A DNA stretch of 64,000 nucleotides from Bartonella sp. ML69XJBT (GTDB taxonomy: Bacteria > Pseudomonadota > Alphaproteobacteria > Rhizobiales > Rhizobiaceae), in assembly GCF_028618515.1 (NCBI RefSeq), contig NZ_JAQITB010000010.1, forward strand, positions 1 through 64,000, in the 5' to 3' direction. Every line of letters starts with the position of its first letter. Within the stretch, counting starts at the first letter, position 1. Shown here one piece after another: positions 49,096 through 60,500 of this stretch. The notes below the pieces were generated by a model. That model saw nothing but the letters and a program-made list of their open reading frames with translations, did no database searches and was not told the DNA's origin. The position numbers were made by a program, and so were the translations under genes.

Positions 49096-50454
49096 ATGGT
49101 GTCAGATATCTTAATTGTTGATGATGAAGCAGATATTCGTGAGCTTGTTTCTGGTATTTTGGATGATGAAGGTTATGAAACACGTGTTGCTTGTAACTCT
49201 GATGAAGCTTTAGCACAAATTAGTGAGCGTATTCCAAAGCTTATTTTTTTAGATATTTGGTTGCAAGGAAGTCGTCTTGATGGTTTAACGCTGCTTGATG
49301 AAATTAAAACGCGATACCCTGCTCTTCCAGTGGTTATGATTTCAGGTCATGGTAATATTGAGACAGCTGTTTCTGCTATAAAACGGGGAGCATATGACTT
49401 CATTGAAAAACCATTTAAAGCTGATCGGCTTGTTTTGGTTGCGGAACGAACTCTTGAAAACTCAAGTTTAAAACGTGAGCTTTTAGAATTACGAAAACGC
49501 TCGAATGAGACATTAGAACTTCTTGGAACATCGAGTGTTGTAAAAAATTTGCGCCAAATCATAGAAAAAGTAGCACCAACCAACAGTCGTATCATGATTA
49601 CTGGTCCCTCAGGTGCAGGAAAAGAGATGGTTGCACGTGCTATTCACGCACTTTCAACGCGTTCGAATGGTCCATTTGTTACCATAAATGCTGCAACAAT
49701 TACTCCTGAAAGAATGGAAATAGAATTGTTTGGCAGTGAAATGGAGGGAGGAGAGCGTAAAATTGGTGCCTTAGAGGAAGCTCATGGTGGAATATTATAT
49801 CTTGATGAAATTGCGGACATGCCACGTGAAACTCAGGGGAAGATTCTTCGGGTTTTAACGGGGCAGACATTTGAGAGGGTTGGAGGCACAAAACGTGTTA
49901 GAGTGGATGTTCGTATCATTTCTTCAACGGCACAAAATCTAGAAAACCTCATATCAGATGGGCGTTTTAGGGAGGATCTCTTTCACCGTCTTTCTGTTGT
50001 TCCTATTACAGTTCCACCATTGGCAGCGCGTCGTGAAGACATCCCAGAACTTGTGCGTCATTTTGTTAAAACAATATCACAGCAGGTTGGGATTAAGCCG
50101 CGTGAGATTAGTGATGATGTGATAGCTATTTTACAAACGCATGCTTGGCCAGGTAATGTGCGGCAATTACGCAATAATATTGAGCGCCTTCTCATTCTTG
50201 TACGTGATGGTGAAGGTCCAATAACAGCGGAGTTTCTTCCTAGTGAAGTGAGTGATTCTTTGCCACGTATTCAAATGGATGCAGATGAGAGTATAATGGA
50301 TTTACCATTGCGTGAAGCACGGGAATTGTTTGAAAAGAGGTATCTGGTCGCGCAGATTGGGCGTTTGGGTGGAAATATATCACGTACAGCTGAATTTATA
50401 GGTATGGAGCGTTCAGCTTTGCACCGCAAACTTAAAGCGCTTGGAGTTTCGTAA
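49096..50454 (+). CDS. ntrX: Response regulator NtrX (sigma-54-type AAA domain without GAFTGA)
   Basis: Receiver domain (ILIVDDEADIRELVSGILDDEG; phospho-Asp in FLDIWLQG), then a AAA+ domain with Walker A GPSGAGKE and Walker B GGILYLDEIADM, then a Fis-type HTH (GNISRTAEFIGMERSALHRKL). The sigma-54-contacting GAFTGA loop is absent: the segment between IELFGSEMEG and GALEEAHGG is short. NtrX of this type is thought to act without sigma-54, and NtrB/NtrC are missing from this neighbourhood. 452 aa. It abuts ntrY, and the trkA start lies 4 bases after its stop. Confidence 0.94.
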   Translation: MVSDILIVDDEADIRELVSGILDDEGYETRVACNSDEALAQISERIPKLIFLDIWLQGSRLDGLTLLDEIKTRYPALPVVMISGHGNIETAVSAIKRGAYDFIEKPFKADRLVLVAERTLENSSLKRELLELRKRSNETLELLGTSSVVKNLRQIIEKVAPTNSRIMITGPSGAGKEMVARAIHALSTRSNGPFVTINAATITPERMEIELFGSEMEGGERKIGALEEAHGGILYLDEIADMPRETQGKILRVLTGQTFERVGGTKRVRVDVRIISSTAQNLENLISDGRFREDLFHRLSVVPITVPPLAARREDIPELVRHFVKTISQQVGIKPREISDDVIAILQTHAWPGNVRQLRNNIERLLILVRDGEGPITAEFLPSEVSDSLPRIQMDADESIMDLPLREARELFEKRYLVAQIGRLGGNISRTAEFIGMERSALHRKLKALGVS

Positions 50455-50458
50455 GGTT

Positions 50459-51835
50459 ATGCGTGTTATTATTTGTGGTGCAGGGCAGGTTGGTTACGGA
50501 ATAGCAGAGCGTCTTGCTGCTGAAAATCACGATGTCACTGTTATTGATATTGAAACAAGATTGATTGAAAAAATTCGCGATACGTTAGATGTAAGAGGTT
50601 TTGTTGGTCATGGCTCACGACCTGAGGTTCTTTTGGCTGCTGATGCAGACAAAGCAGATATGTTGATTGCCGTAACTTTATTTGATGAGGTGAATATGGT
50701 TGCTTGCCAAGTGGCACATTCCTTATTTAATGTTCCAACGAAAATAGCGCGTATCCGTTCACAATCTTATTTAGAACCACGCTATAAAACACTTTTTTCT
50801 AGAGAGAATATTCCCATTGATGTGGTTATTTCGCCCGAAGTTGAAGTTGGAGAAATGGTTCTACGTCGTATTGCTCTGCCTGGTGCAATAGATGTTCTTT
50901 ACTTTTGTAATGATGATATTGTTGCATTGGCTTTGGAATGTATGGAAGATTGTCCAGTTATTAATACGCCTTTGCGTCAGTTAACGGAGCTTTTTCCAGA
51001 TCTTCGCACGACAGTAACGGCTATTAAGCGTGGTGCAGAATTATTGATTGCGCATTCAGAGACGCAATTGCGCGTTGGCGATATAACCTATATCGTTGTT
51101 GCTCGTGATCAAATGCGTCGTGCGGTTGGTCTTTTTGGTCATAAAGAACAAGATACTCATCGCATGATTATTGCAGGAGGTGGTCACATTGGTCTTTATG
51201 TTGCTCAGGCTATTGAAAAGCGTCTTCATAAATTAAGATTGAAAATTATAGAATCAGATAGAGAAAGAGCGCTTACAATTGCGGATCAACTTGAAAAAAC
51301 AACGGTTTTATATGGTAACGTATTGGATCCTGTGATTCTTCAAGACGCGAAAATTGAACAAGCCGATTTAATGATTACATTAACTAATCAGGATCAGGTT
51401 AATCTTTTAAGTGCTATTATTGCTAAAAGATTAGGATGCAAGGCCAATATGGTGTTGATCAATAATGTTGCTTACCAAGAGTTTAGCCGTGCAGTTGGTG
51501 TGGATGCCTATCTTAATCCACATAGTGTTACCATATCGAGAGTTTTACAACAAATGCGTCGTGGTCGTATTCGTGCGGTTCATTCAGTTTTTAATGGACA
51601 GGCAGAAATTATTGAGGCTGAAGTAATGCAAACCTCTTCATTGGTTGGTAAGTCATTGTCGGAATTAAATTTATCAAATGGTTTGAGAATTGGTGCTATT
51701 TATCGCAATAAGACAATCATACAGCTTTCAGCGGAAACACGTATTTTATCTGGTGATCGGATAGTGATTTTTGCTCTTGTTGAGTGTGTTCGCGATGTGG
51801 AACAGCTCTTTCGTGTCAGTTTAGAATATTTTTAA
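50459..51835 (+). CDS. trkA: Trk potassium transport system protein TrkA
   Basis: Peripheral NAD-binding regulatory subunit of the Trk K+ channel. Two RCK units are seen: RCK-N at the start (VIICGAGQVGYGIAERLAAENHDVTVID) with its TrkA-C, and a second RCK-N from about residue 230 (MIIAGGGHIGLYVAQAIEKR) with a C-terminal TrkA-C (LNLSNGLRIGAIYRN, LSGDRIVIFALVE). ATG 50459 gives 458 aa, matching E. coli TrkA; the frame start at 50441 overlaps ntrX and adds unconserved residues. It is presumably co-transcribed with ntrYX. Confidence 0.96.
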   Translation: MRVIICGAGQVGYGIAERLAAENHDVTVIDIETRLIEKIRDTLDVRGFVGHGSRPEVLLAADADKADMLIAVTLFDEVNMVACQVAHSLFNVPTKIARIRSQSYLEPRYKTLFSRENIPIDVVISPEVEVGEMVLRRIALPGAIDVLYFCNDDIVALALECMEDCPVINTPLRQLTELFPDLRTTVTAIKRGAELLIAHSETQLRVGDITYIVVARDQMRRAVGLFGHKEQDTHRMIIAGGGHIGLYVAQAIEKRLHKLRLKIIESDRERALTIADQLEKTTVLYGNVLDPVILQDAKIEQADLMITLTNQDQVNLLSAIIAKRLGCKANMVLINNVAYQEFSRAVGVDAYLNPHSVTISRVLQQMRRGRIRAVHSVFNGQAEIIEAEVMQTSSLVGKSLSELNLSNGLRIGAIYRNKTIIQLSAETRILSGDRIVIFALVECVRDVEQLFRVSLEYF

Positions 51836-51845
51836 TCTATTGCCT

Positions 51846-52655
51846 ATGGATATTTGCACTTTTTGGTATAGAGGACAATTGAGATTGGTGGATAGACTTT
51901 GTTTGTCTTCAATGGTCAAAACTGGGCAACGCGTTAAGCTTTTTAGTTATGATAAACAAATAGATAATCTCCCTGCTGGTGTTGAATTATGTGCAGCAGA
52001 ATCAATTCTACCACGCTCAGCAATTTATCGCCTTGATCCCAATTTTTCGGATGATAAACCAGGGTGTACAATTGTTCAGTTTTCGGATTTTTTTCGTATT
52101 ATGCTGATGAAATATCAGCAAGGTGTTTGGTTAGATACAGACGTTTACCTCGTGAAACAATTTCATCCAGATGCGAATAAAGTTTGGCTTGCCAGAGAAA
52201 ATGCTGTAAGAGTAGGCGTTTCTGCACTTTATTTTCCTCCCTATAACCCTATTATAAAAGAGTTTGAAGATTATTGGGCAGGCACAGAAATGGTTCCGCA
52301 TTGGCTTGGATTTAAACGTCGTGTTTGGAAACCATTTTGGTTGAAGAGGAAAAAAATGCCGATTTTGCCAGGAAATCTTGGAGTGACAATATTTGGTAAT
52401 GATGGGATTTCACGATTAGCCAAACGATATGGTTTTTTTCATGAAGCAAAGGAAAAAGAAACCTTTTATTATTGGACAGGGAGAAAAACTGAATATATCT
52501 TTGATCCAACTTTTGGCGTTGAACCTCTTGTAAATCCACGTGTGATAGGGTTTCATATTCACAGAAAGATGAAGACTACTCAAAAGCCTCAAGAAGGGAG
52601 TTTTTATCATTGGGCAGTGTCTCGTATTCCTAATGCAGATGAATTTTTCAGTTAG
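51846..52655 (+). CDS. Glycosyltransferase with DxD motif (capsular/galactosyl type)
   Basis: Probable sugar-nucleotide glycosyltransferase of the A4-galactosyltransferase / family 32-like group. CTFWYRGQLRLVDRLCLSSMVKTG at the N-terminus and SDFFRIMLMKYQQGVWLDTDVYLVK with D97-x-D99 binding the metal/nucleotide are typical. A second conserved region is FGVEPLVNPRVIGFHIHR. No membrane helix or signal is seen, so it acts in the cytoplasm, perhaps on LPS or other glycans. ATG 51846 (269 aa) is preferred to TTG 51840. The gene follows trkA by 10 bases. The acceptor is unknown. Confidence 0.75.
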   Translation: MDICTFWYRGQLRLVDRLCLSSMVKTGQRVKLFSYDKQIDNLPAGVELCAAESILPRSAIYRLDPNFSDDKPGCTIVQFSDFFRIMLMKYQQGVWLDTDVYLVKQFHPDANKVWLARENAVRVGVSALYFPPYNPIIKEFEDYWAGTEMVPHWLGFKRRVWKPFWLKRKKMPILPGNLGVTIFGNDGISRLAKRYGFFHEAKEKETFYYWTGRKTEYIFDPTFGVEPLVNPRVIGFHIHRKMKTTQKPQEGSFYHWAVSRIPNADEFFS

Positions 52656-52799
52656 AGTTATTATTGCTATTTTAACCACTAGGATTTTAATCTTTCTTGA
52701 AGAGCATTGATTATGGCTTGCTTAACAGAGTAATGTTAGCCTATGGAGAAAATATTGAATGCGTAAAGAGCGATTGTTATATGAACGGAAAGTGAAAAT

Positions 52800-53432
52800 A
52801 TGAGTGATCCAATGAAAACAGCATTAAGCCTTGTGCCTATGGTTATTGAACAAACTAATCGTGGTGAGCGGGCCTATGATATTTTTTCCCGTCTTTTAAA
52901 AGAGCGGATTATTTTTATTAATGGTCCCGTTGAAGATGGTATGGCGATGCTTGTTTGTGCACAATTACTTTTTTTGGAAGCGGAAAATCCTAAGAAGGAA
53001 ATTAGTCTTTATATTAATTCGCCTGGTGGCGTCGTAACATCTGGTATGGCAATTTATGATACTATGCAGTTTATTCGCCCTCCTGTTTCTACACTTTGTA
53101 TGGGGCAAGCTGCCTCTATGGGGTCGTTACTTTTAACAGCTGGAGCAAAAGGTCATCGTTTTACATTACCCAATGCACGGATTATGGTGCATCAACCCTC
53201 TGGTGGTTTTCAAGGTCAGGCTTCAGATATTGAACGACATGCGCAAGATATTATAAAGATGAAACGGCGTTTAAATGAAATTTATGTTCAGCATACAGGC
53301 CAAGATTATGAGGTTATTGAAAGAACTCTTGATCGTGATCATTTTATGACAGCAGAAGAGGCCAAGCAATTTGGCTTAGTTGACGATGTTATACAATATC
53401 GTGCAGAAACCGAAAAAGATGAAAAAGATTAA
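52800..53432 (+). CDS. clpP: ATP-dependent Clp protease proteolytic subunit
   Basis: Serine protease that forms the ClpP tetradecamer. The catalytic triad is recognisable: Ser106 in [12 protein letters not shown], His131 in [12 protein letters not shown], and Asp180 in TLDRDHFM. 210 aa. ATG 52800 follows GGAAAGTGAAAAT. It is the first of clpP-clpX-lon, and clpX begins 182 bases later. Confidence 0.98.
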   Translation: MSDPMKTALSLVPMVIEQTNRGERAYDIFSRLLKERIIFINGPVEDGMAMLVCAQLLFLEAENPKKEISLYINSPGGVVTSGMAIYDTMQFIRPPVSTLCMGQAASMGSLLLTAGAKGHRFTLPNARIMVHQPSGGFQGQASDIERHAQDIIKMKRRLNEIYVQHTGQDYEVIERTLDRDHFMTAEEAKQFGLVDDVIQYRAETEKDEKD

Positions 53433-53613
53433 GAGTTTTTATAGAAAAAAGAACTACTTTAAAGAGAGAGCTTTGTAAAAGTATCGCGAAAATAAGAAAA
53501 AACATTTAAAGATATTGTGACACGCAGGTTTTTATATGTCTTATAATTTTCTTTATGAAAGACTTCTTTTGAAAAAACGAAGTATTTATATATCGTGGTG
53601 AAAGGAAAGAAAA

Positions 53614-54888
53614 ATGAGCAAAATTGGCAATAGTGGGAACGAATCAAAAAATACTCTCTATTGCTCATTCTGCGGCAAAAGTCAGCATGAGGTGCGTAAG
53701 CTCATCGCAGGGCCTACAGTATTCATTTGTGATGAATGTGTAGAGCTTTGTATGGATATCATTCGTGAAGAAAATAAATCTTCTGGGATTAAGGCACGTG
53801 ATGGTGTTCCTACTCCACAAGAGATTATAAAGGTTCTTGATGACTACGTTATTGGTCAGCAACATGCGAAGCGTGTTCTTTCTGTTGCTGTTCATAATCA
53901 TTATAAGCGACTTGCGCATCAGTCTAAGAGCAATGATATTGAGTTAGCAAAATCGAATATTCTCCTCGTTGGTCCAACAGGCTGTGGTAAAACTTATCTC
54001 GCACAAACATTAGCCCGTATTATCGATGTACCTTTTACCATGGCCGATGCTACTACTTTGACTGAAGCAGGCTATGTGGGTGAAGATGTTGAAAATATTA
54101 TTCTAAAGCTTCTTCAAGCTGCAGACTATAATGTTGAACGTGCACAGCGTGGCATTGTTTATATTGATGAAGTCGATAAGATTTCTCGTAAAGCTGAGAA
54201 TCCTTCTATTACAAGGGATGTTTCGGGGGAAGGTGTTCAACAGGCGTTGTTAAAAATTATGGAAGGAACGATTGCTTCAGTTCCTCCTCAAGGTGGGCGT
54301 AAGCATCCGCAACAAGAGTTTCTTCAAGTGGATACAACAAATATTTTGTTCATTTGTGGAGGAGCTTTTGCTGGCCTGGAACGGATTATTTCAGGACGTG
54401 GTGACAAAACGTCTATTGGTTTTTCTGCTACCGTTAAAGCACCTGATGAGCGTTGTGTTGGTGAGATTTTTCGTGATTTAGAGCCTGAAGATCTTATAAA
54501 GTTTGGTTTAATACCAGAATTTATTGGTCGTCTTCCTATTGTTGCTACCTTAGAAGATTTAGATGTCAACGCTCTTGTTCAAATTTTATCACAGCCTAAA
54601 AATGCGTTGGTGAAACAATATCAACGTCTTTTTGAGATGGAAAATGTTGAATTAGCATTTCATGAAGATGCGTTACGGATGATTGCGAAGAAGGCGATTG
54701 ACCGTAAAACCGGTGCGCGTGGTTTACGTTCTATTATGGAGAAGATACTTCTTGAGACAATGTTTGAGTTGCCAGCTCTTGAAGGTGTTCAAAAAGTGCT
54801 CATTTCGAGTGACGTAGTTGATGGGAAAGCACGTCCTCTTTATATTTATTCAGAGTGTGCAGAAGATAAAGAAAATGTATCGGCATGA
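53614..54888 (+). CDS. clpX: ATP-dependent Clp protease ATP-binding subunit ClpX
   Basis: AAA+ unfoldase feeding ClpP. N-terminal C4 zinc-binding domain ([12 protein letters not shown] and [10 protein letters not shown], residues 15-45), Walker [16 protein letters not shown] (about 118-132), Walker [10 protein letters not shown], pore loop GYVGED, the IGF-type ClpP-contact loop region around GFSATVKAP, and sensor-2 [13 protein letters not shown]. 424 aa, typical. GAAAGGAAAGAAA precedes ATG 53614. It lies between clpP and lon, as in most alphaproteobacteria. Confidence 0.98.
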   Translation: MSKIGNSGNESKNTLYCSFCGKSQHEVRKLIAGPTVFICDECVELCMDIIREENKSSGIKARDGVPTPQEIIKVLDDYVIGQQHAKRVLSVAVHNHYKRLAHQSKSNDIELAKSNILLVGPTGCGKTYLAQTLARIIDVPFTMADATTLTEAGYVGEDVENIILKLLQAADYNVERAQRGIVYIDEVDKISRKAENPSITRDVSGEGVQQALLKIMEGTIASVPPQGGRKHPQQEFLQVDTTNILFICGGAFAGLERIISGRGDKTSIGFSATVKAPDERCVGEIFRDLEPEDLIKFGLIPEFIGRLPIVATLEDLDVNALVQILSQPKNALVKQYQRLFEMENVELAFHEDALRMIAKKAIDRKTGARGLRSIMEKILLETMFELPALEGVQKVLISSDVVDGKARPLYIYSECAEDKENVSA

Positions 54889-55067
54889 CGTTGTGTGATA
54901 TGAGAAGTGGTCATGAACACAATTTGAGGATGATGTTTCTAGATATTGTAGTGATAATGCTTGATTTATACGTTCCCAGTTACTACTTCATGTATTGTGG
55001 AAAGCTAAAGTTTTTCAAAGGATGGGCTTGTGTAGTGGATAGATCATAGGCTCCAGAAAGGAGAATT

Positions 55068-57491
55068 ATGCAATATATTGATGAAAAGACAGATGAAATA
55101 AGAGAAGGGTTTTACGCTGTTTTGCCTCTTCGTGATATTGTTGTCTTCCCACATATGATTGTTCCGCTTTTTGTGGGCCGAGAAAAATCAATTCGTGCTC
55201 TTGAAGAAACGATGGCGGTTGATAAACCGATACTATTGGTTACACAAAAAAATGCTTCTGATGATGATCCAAAATCAGAAGATATTTATGATATTGGTAC
55301 CTTTGCTAATATTCTTCAACTTTTAAAACTTCCTGATGGAACGGTAAAAGTTTTGGTTGAAGGAACAGCACGTGCAAAAATTAGTCAATTTGCTTTGAGT
55401 GAAGATTATCATCAGGCCTTTGCAACTGTTACAGAGGAGCCTAGAGAGAATGATGTTGAGATTGAAGCTCTTTCAAGATCAGTGATTGCGTATTTTGAAA
55501 ATTATGTAAAACTGAATAAAAAAATTTCTCCTGAAGTTGTCAATGCTATTGGCCAGATTGATAATCCTTCTAAGCTTGCTGATACGATTGCCTCTCATTT
55601 GATGATAAAACTTTCAGAAAAGCAAAAAATATTAGAGCTATTACCTGTGCGCGACCGCCTTGAACGTGTTCTTTCTTTTATGGAAGGGGAAATTTCTGTT
55701 TTGCAGGTTGAAAAGCGTATTCGTTCGCATGTAAAACGGCAAATGGAAAAAAACCAACGGGAGTATTATCTCAATGAGCAGATGAAGGCTATTCAGAAAG
55801 AGTTAGGAGCAGGTGATGATAGTCGAGACGAACTCTCTGAATTAGAAGAACGCATCAAAAAGACAAAACTCTCTAAGGAAGCGCACGAAAAAGCTGGGAC
55901 CGAACTCAGAAAATTACGCAATATGTCTCCGATGTCTGCGGAGGCAACAGTTGTACGTAATTATCTTGATTGGTTATTAGCAATGCCTTGGGGTAAAAAG
56001 TCAAAAATTAAGAATAATTTAGACTTTGCTGAAAAGGTTATGAATAATGAGCATTTTGGTCTTGAAAAAGTGAAAGAACGCATTGTTGAATATTTAGCAG
56101 TGCAAAGCCGAGCATCAAAAATAAAAGGACCCATTATTTGTTTACTAGGTCCTCCAGGTGTAGGGAAAACGTCACTAGCGCGCTCTATTGCAAAAGCAAC
56201 GGGGCGTGAATATGTTCGTATTTCATTAGGAGGAGTGCGGGATGAAGCAGAAATTCGTGGACATCGCCGGACATATATTGGCTCTATGCCTGGGAAAATT
56301 ATTCAGTCTATGAAAAAAGCTAAAAAATCTAATCCACTCTTCTTGCTTGATGAAATTGATAAAATGGGGCAGGATTTTCGTGGGGATCCTTCGTCAGCTT
56401 TGTTAGAAGTGCTTGATCCTGAACAAAATGGTACATTTATTGATCACTATTTGGAAGTTGAATATGATCTTTCTGACGTCATGTTTATAACAACTGCCAA
56501 TACACTTAATATTCCAGGGCCGTTAATGGATCGCATGGAAATTATCCGTATTGCGGGCTATACAGAATGTGAAAAAATGGAGATTGTTAAGCAGCATCTT
56601 TTACCAAAAGCATTAAAAGATCACTGTTTATCTAAAAAAGAGTTTAGTGTATCGGATGGTGCAATAAAGTCGATTATTCAGTTTTATACACGTGAAGCAG
56701 GGGTTCGTAATCTTGAGCGTGAATTAATGAAGGTAGCACGTAAATCCGTTACAAAAATTCTTAAAACGCATCAAAAATCTGTAAAGATTACAGAAGATAA
56801 TATTGATGATTTCTTGGGTGTTAAGCGTTATCACTATAACCAGATTGAAGGAGAAAATCAGATTGGTATTGTTACTGGGCTTGCTTGGACAGAGGTTGGT
56901 GGAGAGCTATTAACCATTGAAGGGGTGATGATGTCGGGTAAAGGCAAGATGACTGTAACGGGGAATTTGCGTGATATCATGAAAGAATCAATTTCAGCAG
57001 CAGCATCTTATGTGCGTTTTCGTGCAGTTGATTTTGGTATTGAACCTCCACTTTTTGATAAACGCGATATCCATGTTCATGTTCCTGAGGGTGCTACACC
57101 AAAGGATGGTCCATCAGCTGGGATTGCAATGGTCACAGCAATTGTTTCAGTCCTCACAGGGATAGCAGTACATAAAGATATTGCAATGACTGGTGAAATT
57201 ACTTTGCGTGGGCGTGTTTTACCGATTGGCGGATTGAAAGAAAAATTACTCGCAGCTCTTCGAGGAGGTATAAAAAAAGTACTTATTCCTGAAGAAAATG
57301 CCAAAGATTTGATTGATATTCCTGATGATGTCAAAAATAATATGGAGATTATTCCAGTAAATCATGTGAGTGAAGTTTTGAAATATGCTTTAGTCCGTTT
57401 TCCTGAACCTATTGAATGGACAGAGCCTTCCACAGTACCTGTTCCCGTTAGATCAGAGAGCGAGAGTGAAGGAATACAAATTGCACACTGA
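55068..57491 (+). CDS. lon: Lon protease (endopeptidase La)
   Basis: Homohexameric ATP-dependent protease for misfolded and regulatory proteins. N-terminal LON substrate domain ([23 protein letters not shown]), coiled coil ([17 protein letters not shown]), AAA+ (Walker [16 protein letters not shown], Walker [26 protein letters not shown]), and the C-terminal Ser-Lys dyad protease ([11 protein letters not shown] with catalytic Ser; [13 protein letters not shown] with Lys). 807 aa. AAAGGAG precedes ATG 55068. hupB follows 230 bases later. Confidence 0.98.
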   Translation: MQYIDEKTDEIREGFYAVLPLRDIVVFPHMIVPLFVGREKSIRALEETMAVDKPILLVTQKNASDDDPKSEDIYDIGTFANILQLLKLPDGTVKVLVEGTARAKISQFALSEDYHQAFATVTEEPRENDVEIEALSRSVIAYFENYVKLNKKISPEVVNAIGQIDNPSKLADTIASHLMIKLSEKQKILELLPVRDRLERVLSFMEGEISVLQVEKRIRSHVKRQMEKNQREYYLNEQMKAIQKELGAGDDSRDELSELEERIKKTKLSKEAHEKAGTELRKLRNMSPMSAEATVVRNYLDWLLAMPWGKKSKIKNNLDFAEKVMNNEHFGLEKVKERIVEYLAVQSRASKIKGPIICLLGPPGVGKTSLARSIAKATGREYVRISLGGVRDEAEIRGHRRTYIGSMPGKIIQSMKKAKKSNPLFLLDEIDKMGQDFRGDPSSALLEVLDPEQNGTFIDHYLEVEYDLSDVMFITTANTLNIPGPLMDRMEIIRIAGYTECEKMEIVKQHLLPKALKDHCLSKKEFSVSDGAIKSIIQFYTREAGVRNLERELMKVARKSVTKILKTHQKSVKITEDNIDDFLGVKRYHYNQIEGENQIGIVTGLAWTEVGGELLTIEGVMMSGKGKMTVTGNLRDIMKESISAAASYVRFRAVDFGIEPPLFDKRDIHVHVPEGATPKDGPSAGIAMVTAIVSVLTGIAVHKDIAMTGEITLRGRVLPIGGLKEKLLAALRGGIKKVLIPEENAKDLIDIPDDVKNNMEIIPVNHVSEVLKYALVRFPEPIEWTEPSTVPVPVRSESESEGIQIAH

Positions 57492-57721
57492 TTCATTCAC
57501 CTCATTTACAACGGTATTTTCAAAGCAGCAGAAGGTATTTGGGGGGTGTTTTTCTCTTTATTTTGAAAAAAAGTAAAAAAATCCGTGAATAACTGTGATT
57601 ATTGCTAAAAAAACAATATTTTGGATAAAAATAAGGCTTCTGTTTGCTGTACTTTTCAATAAACTGATCGATGACACGGTTAAGTTGTGTCATCCGGTAA
57701 TATAGGGAAAGGAAATGTTTT

Positions 57722-58000
57722 ATGAATAAAAGTGAATTGGTTAGCTCAGTTGCTGAAAAAGCAGGAGTTTCAAAAGCACAAGCAGGTTCTGTTATCGATG
57801 CTTTTATCGCTTCTGTAACCGAAGCTTTGGCTTCAGGGGGAGATGTTCGTATTCCGGGCTTTGGTTCTTTTGAAGTTTCTCATCGTGCAGCGACAAAGGG
57901 GCGTAATCCTTCCACTGGTGCTGAAATTAATATTCCAGCACGTTCTGTACCTAAGTTTTCTGCAGGAAAAAGCCTAAAAGAAGCTGTTAATAAAAAATAA
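57722..58000 (+). CDS. hupB: DNA-binding protein HU
   Basis: Nucleoid-associated bending protein. The HU/IHF fold is complete: N-terminal helices (NKSELVSSVAEKAGVSKAQAG), the beta-saddle with the signature GFGSFEVSHRAATKGRNPSTG, and the Pro-containing arm (EINIPARSVPKFSAGKSLKEAV). 92 residues, with no IHF-specific changes. It sits after lon, the conserved site in Rhizobiales, and is closed by a hairpin terminator. The 230-base upstream space suggests its own promoter. Confidence 0.97.
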   Translation: MNKSELVSSVAEKAGVSKAQAGSVIDAFIASVTEALASGGDVRIPGFGSFEVSHRAATKGRNPSTGAEINIPARSVPKFSAGKSLKEAVNKK

Positions 58001-58013
58001 TTTGAATGATACT

Positions 58014-58056
58014 AAAGGGAACCTGATTTATTTATAAGCAGGTTTTCTTTAGAATT
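58014..58056 (+). terminator. Terminator of hupB
   Basis: A 12-pair stem (58014-58025 AAAGGGAACCTG with 58039-58050 CAGGTTTTCTTT, two G-U pairs) with a 13-base loop, followed by AGAATTTTTTT. It is the expected end of the hupB transcript. Confidence 0.75.
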
Positions 58057-58938
58057 TTTTTGTCCTTTCTTTTTACGTAAAGAATTACATCGCGTGTCCG
58101 CTTTAGAGAGCGTGTTTAAAGAAATGTCTTTTAAGTCATTTATGTTTATTTTACGACGTTTGTAAATGATATGACGTGAAGTTCTCTTGGGGGGGCTAGC
58201 GTATTTATACTTATGGGCACCATCAATGTATTTATTTGCACCCAGATAGCCTTTGCATTTGAGAGTGTTTATAACAGGCATTTTATTCCTTATCTTGGAA
58301 GAGCTTTTATTGACACGCTAAATCTTGCTTGTGATGTGCAAGTGAAGAGTTTTGATTGATTTAATATAATATAAGCAAATCCGAAATGAGAGAATCTTAC
58401 GATATCTTGCTTTCTCATTCAGTATCTAGAACAACGAATTATCTCTATAAATCAATATGTCGCTTTTTGAAGGGCTTTTTTAAAAGTTTGGCATAAAGTA
58501 TGATGTGCCTAAAATATCTTTCTTTACATACTTTCAATAAAATATTTGGCTGTGGAGATTTGTGTAAATTGTAAGGATTATTTTCGTTTTGTTATGCGAG
58601 TATGTTACAGTGTGTTTGTATAGTAAAGTGATCAAAAAGCCATTATTGCGTAGTATCTATATGTTCGATATCGTTTATAACTGTAGCATGTTTCATGTCG
58701 TTATAGACTTCAACTGATTGAAATATTTTGTGTTTTTTACGGTAGTAAAGGTTTTCGTTTATATAAAAATATCTTTAAAAACTCTGACATTGTTTAAATA
58801 AAAGAAGCATGTTGCTTATTCGTTGCAGCAGAGGGGTATCATAAAAGCACTTTAGGATGATTTGTCTACGAGAATCCGAGGTCCACTCAGTTTTTTTAAC
58901 AGGCTGGAAGCATAAGAGTATATTTTTATAATAAGGGA
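58057..58938. other. Non-coding region between hupB and trmFO
   Basis: About 880 A+T-rich bases. A minus-strand frame 58012-58281 (89 codons, very basic, ATG 58281 with AAGGAATAAA upstream) exists but overlaps the hupB terminator and has no recognisable domain. The rest has stops in all frames. No RNA gene was recognised. Confidence 0.4.
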
Positions 58939-60333
58939 TTATTTTTTCTCTGCTAACCATTGAGTACAATCATTTAAGGCTCTAGCAGTGAGTGCTTGTT
59001 TTTTTGCTAATTTTTTTTCTTTGCCTACCAAACGTTTTTCTAAGTGCTTAATAGAATTGATAGGGGGAAAAAGTCCAAAATTGATATTCATAGGTTGAAA
59101 GGATTGTCTTTCTGTTTCTTCTGCTACAATGTGCCCACCGGTAATATGATTCAAAAGAGCTCCCAATGCTGTGGTTAATGGCGGCAGATAAGGGCTGTTA
59201 TGGTGATATTCAGCAGCGGCAAAACGCCCAGCAAGAAGCCCTATTGCAGATGATTCTACATAACCTTCACATCCGGTGATTTGCCCTGCAAAACGTAGCT
59301 GTGGCCTTTGTTTTAAGCGAAGGGTTTGATCAAGAATGATAGGTGAATTAAGATAAGTATTACGGTGAAGGCCACCAAGACGTGCAAACTCTGCTTTTTC
59401 AAGACCGGGGATCATTCTAAAAATGCGAATTTGTTCACTATATTTCAGTTTTGTTTGAAAGCCGACCATATTATAAAGGGTTCCAAGCTTGTTATCTTGG
59501 CGTAATTGGACGACAGCATAAGGTTTAACTGCGGGATTATGGGCATTGGTTAATCCCATAGGCTTCATGGGGCCATGTCTAAGAGTTTCAAGTCCACGTT
59601 CAGCCATAACTTCAATCGGCAAACATCCATCAAAATAGGGTGTTTTTTCAAAGTCGCGGAATTCTGTTTTTTCGGCATTGTTTAAGGCTTCAACGAATAC
59701 TTCATATTGCTCTTTATTAAGGGGGCAGTTAAGGTAGTCCCTCCCTGTTCCTTCAGGTCCGATTTTATCATAGCGTGACTGATACCAACAAATATCCAAA
59801 TCGATACTATCAGTATAGATAATGGGTGCGATGGCGTCAAAAAAAGAAAGCGCTTCTACTCCGGTTATGGTTTGTATTGCCCGCGTCAGTGCTGGTGAGG
59901 TAAGGGGGCCAGTTGCAATAATAATATGCTGCCAATCTTCAGGAAAGTCTTTAATTTCCTCACGGTCTATTGTTATAAGAGGATGATTTTCGAGTGCTGA
60001 CGTAACGTTTTTTGAAAATTCATCACGGTCAACGGCAAGAGCGCTTCCTGCTGGTACTTTATTGGCATCTGCAGCCTTCATAATCAGAGATTTTGCTAAT
60101 CGCATTTCGCTATGAAGAAGCCCTACAGCATTTGTGGAGGAATCATCAGAACGAAATGAATTTGAGCAGACCAGTTCGGCAAGCTGATCGGTTTTATGGG
60201 CAGCAGTTTTTTTTTGCGGCCGCATTTCATGCAAAATAACGGGGATTCCTGATTGAGCGATTTGCCAACTTGCTTCACTGCCTGCAAGACCACCACCGAT
60301 AACATGGATTGGAGTATTGAATGTCTTTAACAT
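58939..60333 (-). CDS. trmFO: tRNA (uracil-54-C5)-methyltransferase, folate/FAD-dependent (TrmFO)
   Basis: Makes ribothymidine-54 in tRNA using methylenetetrahydrofolate and FADH2. It opens with the FAD fold [16 protein letters not shown] and the family string [32 protein letters not shown]. It continues with the folate/FAD region ([21 protein letters not shown]), [23 protein letters not shown], and the [20 protein letters not shown] motif. 464 aa. It is a single gene on the minus strand, divergent from the tRNA-Leu gene. Confidence 0.96.
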   Translation of the reverse strand: MLKTFNTPIHVIGGGLAGSEASWQIAQSGIPVILHEMRPQKKTAAHKTDQLAELVCSNSFRSDDSSTNAVGLLHSEMRLAKSLIMKAADANKVPAGSALAVDRDEFSKNVTSALENHPLITIDREEIKDFPEDWQHIIIATGPLTSPALTRAIQTITGVEALSFFDAIAPIIYTDSIDLDICWYQSRYDKIGPEGTGRDYLNCPLNKEQYEVFVEALNNAEKTEFRDFEKTPYFDGCLPIEVMAERGLETLRHGPMKPMGLTNAHNPAVKPYAVVQLRQDNKLGTLYNMVGFQTKLKYSEQIRIFRMIPGLEKAEFARLGGLHRNTYLNSPIILDQTLRLKQRPQLRFAGQITGCEGYVESSAIGLLAGRFAAAEYHHNSPYLPPLTTALGALLNHITGGHIVAEETERQSFQPMNINFGLFPPINSIKHLEKRLVGKEKKLAKKQALTARALNDCTQWLAEKK

Positions 60334-60500
60334 AACCTGCTTTTAGCGAAAGTCACTCTGTATGAAAAGGGTAGATTTTGTTTCTGCAATTTATTAAGAA
60401 TGATGTGTATTGAGATTTTTAAATATATTTATTTGCTTTTTTTCTTGAATTAATGGTATAGAAACGCCGCTTATATAAGGTTACTGGCTTGTAAGTTTGA

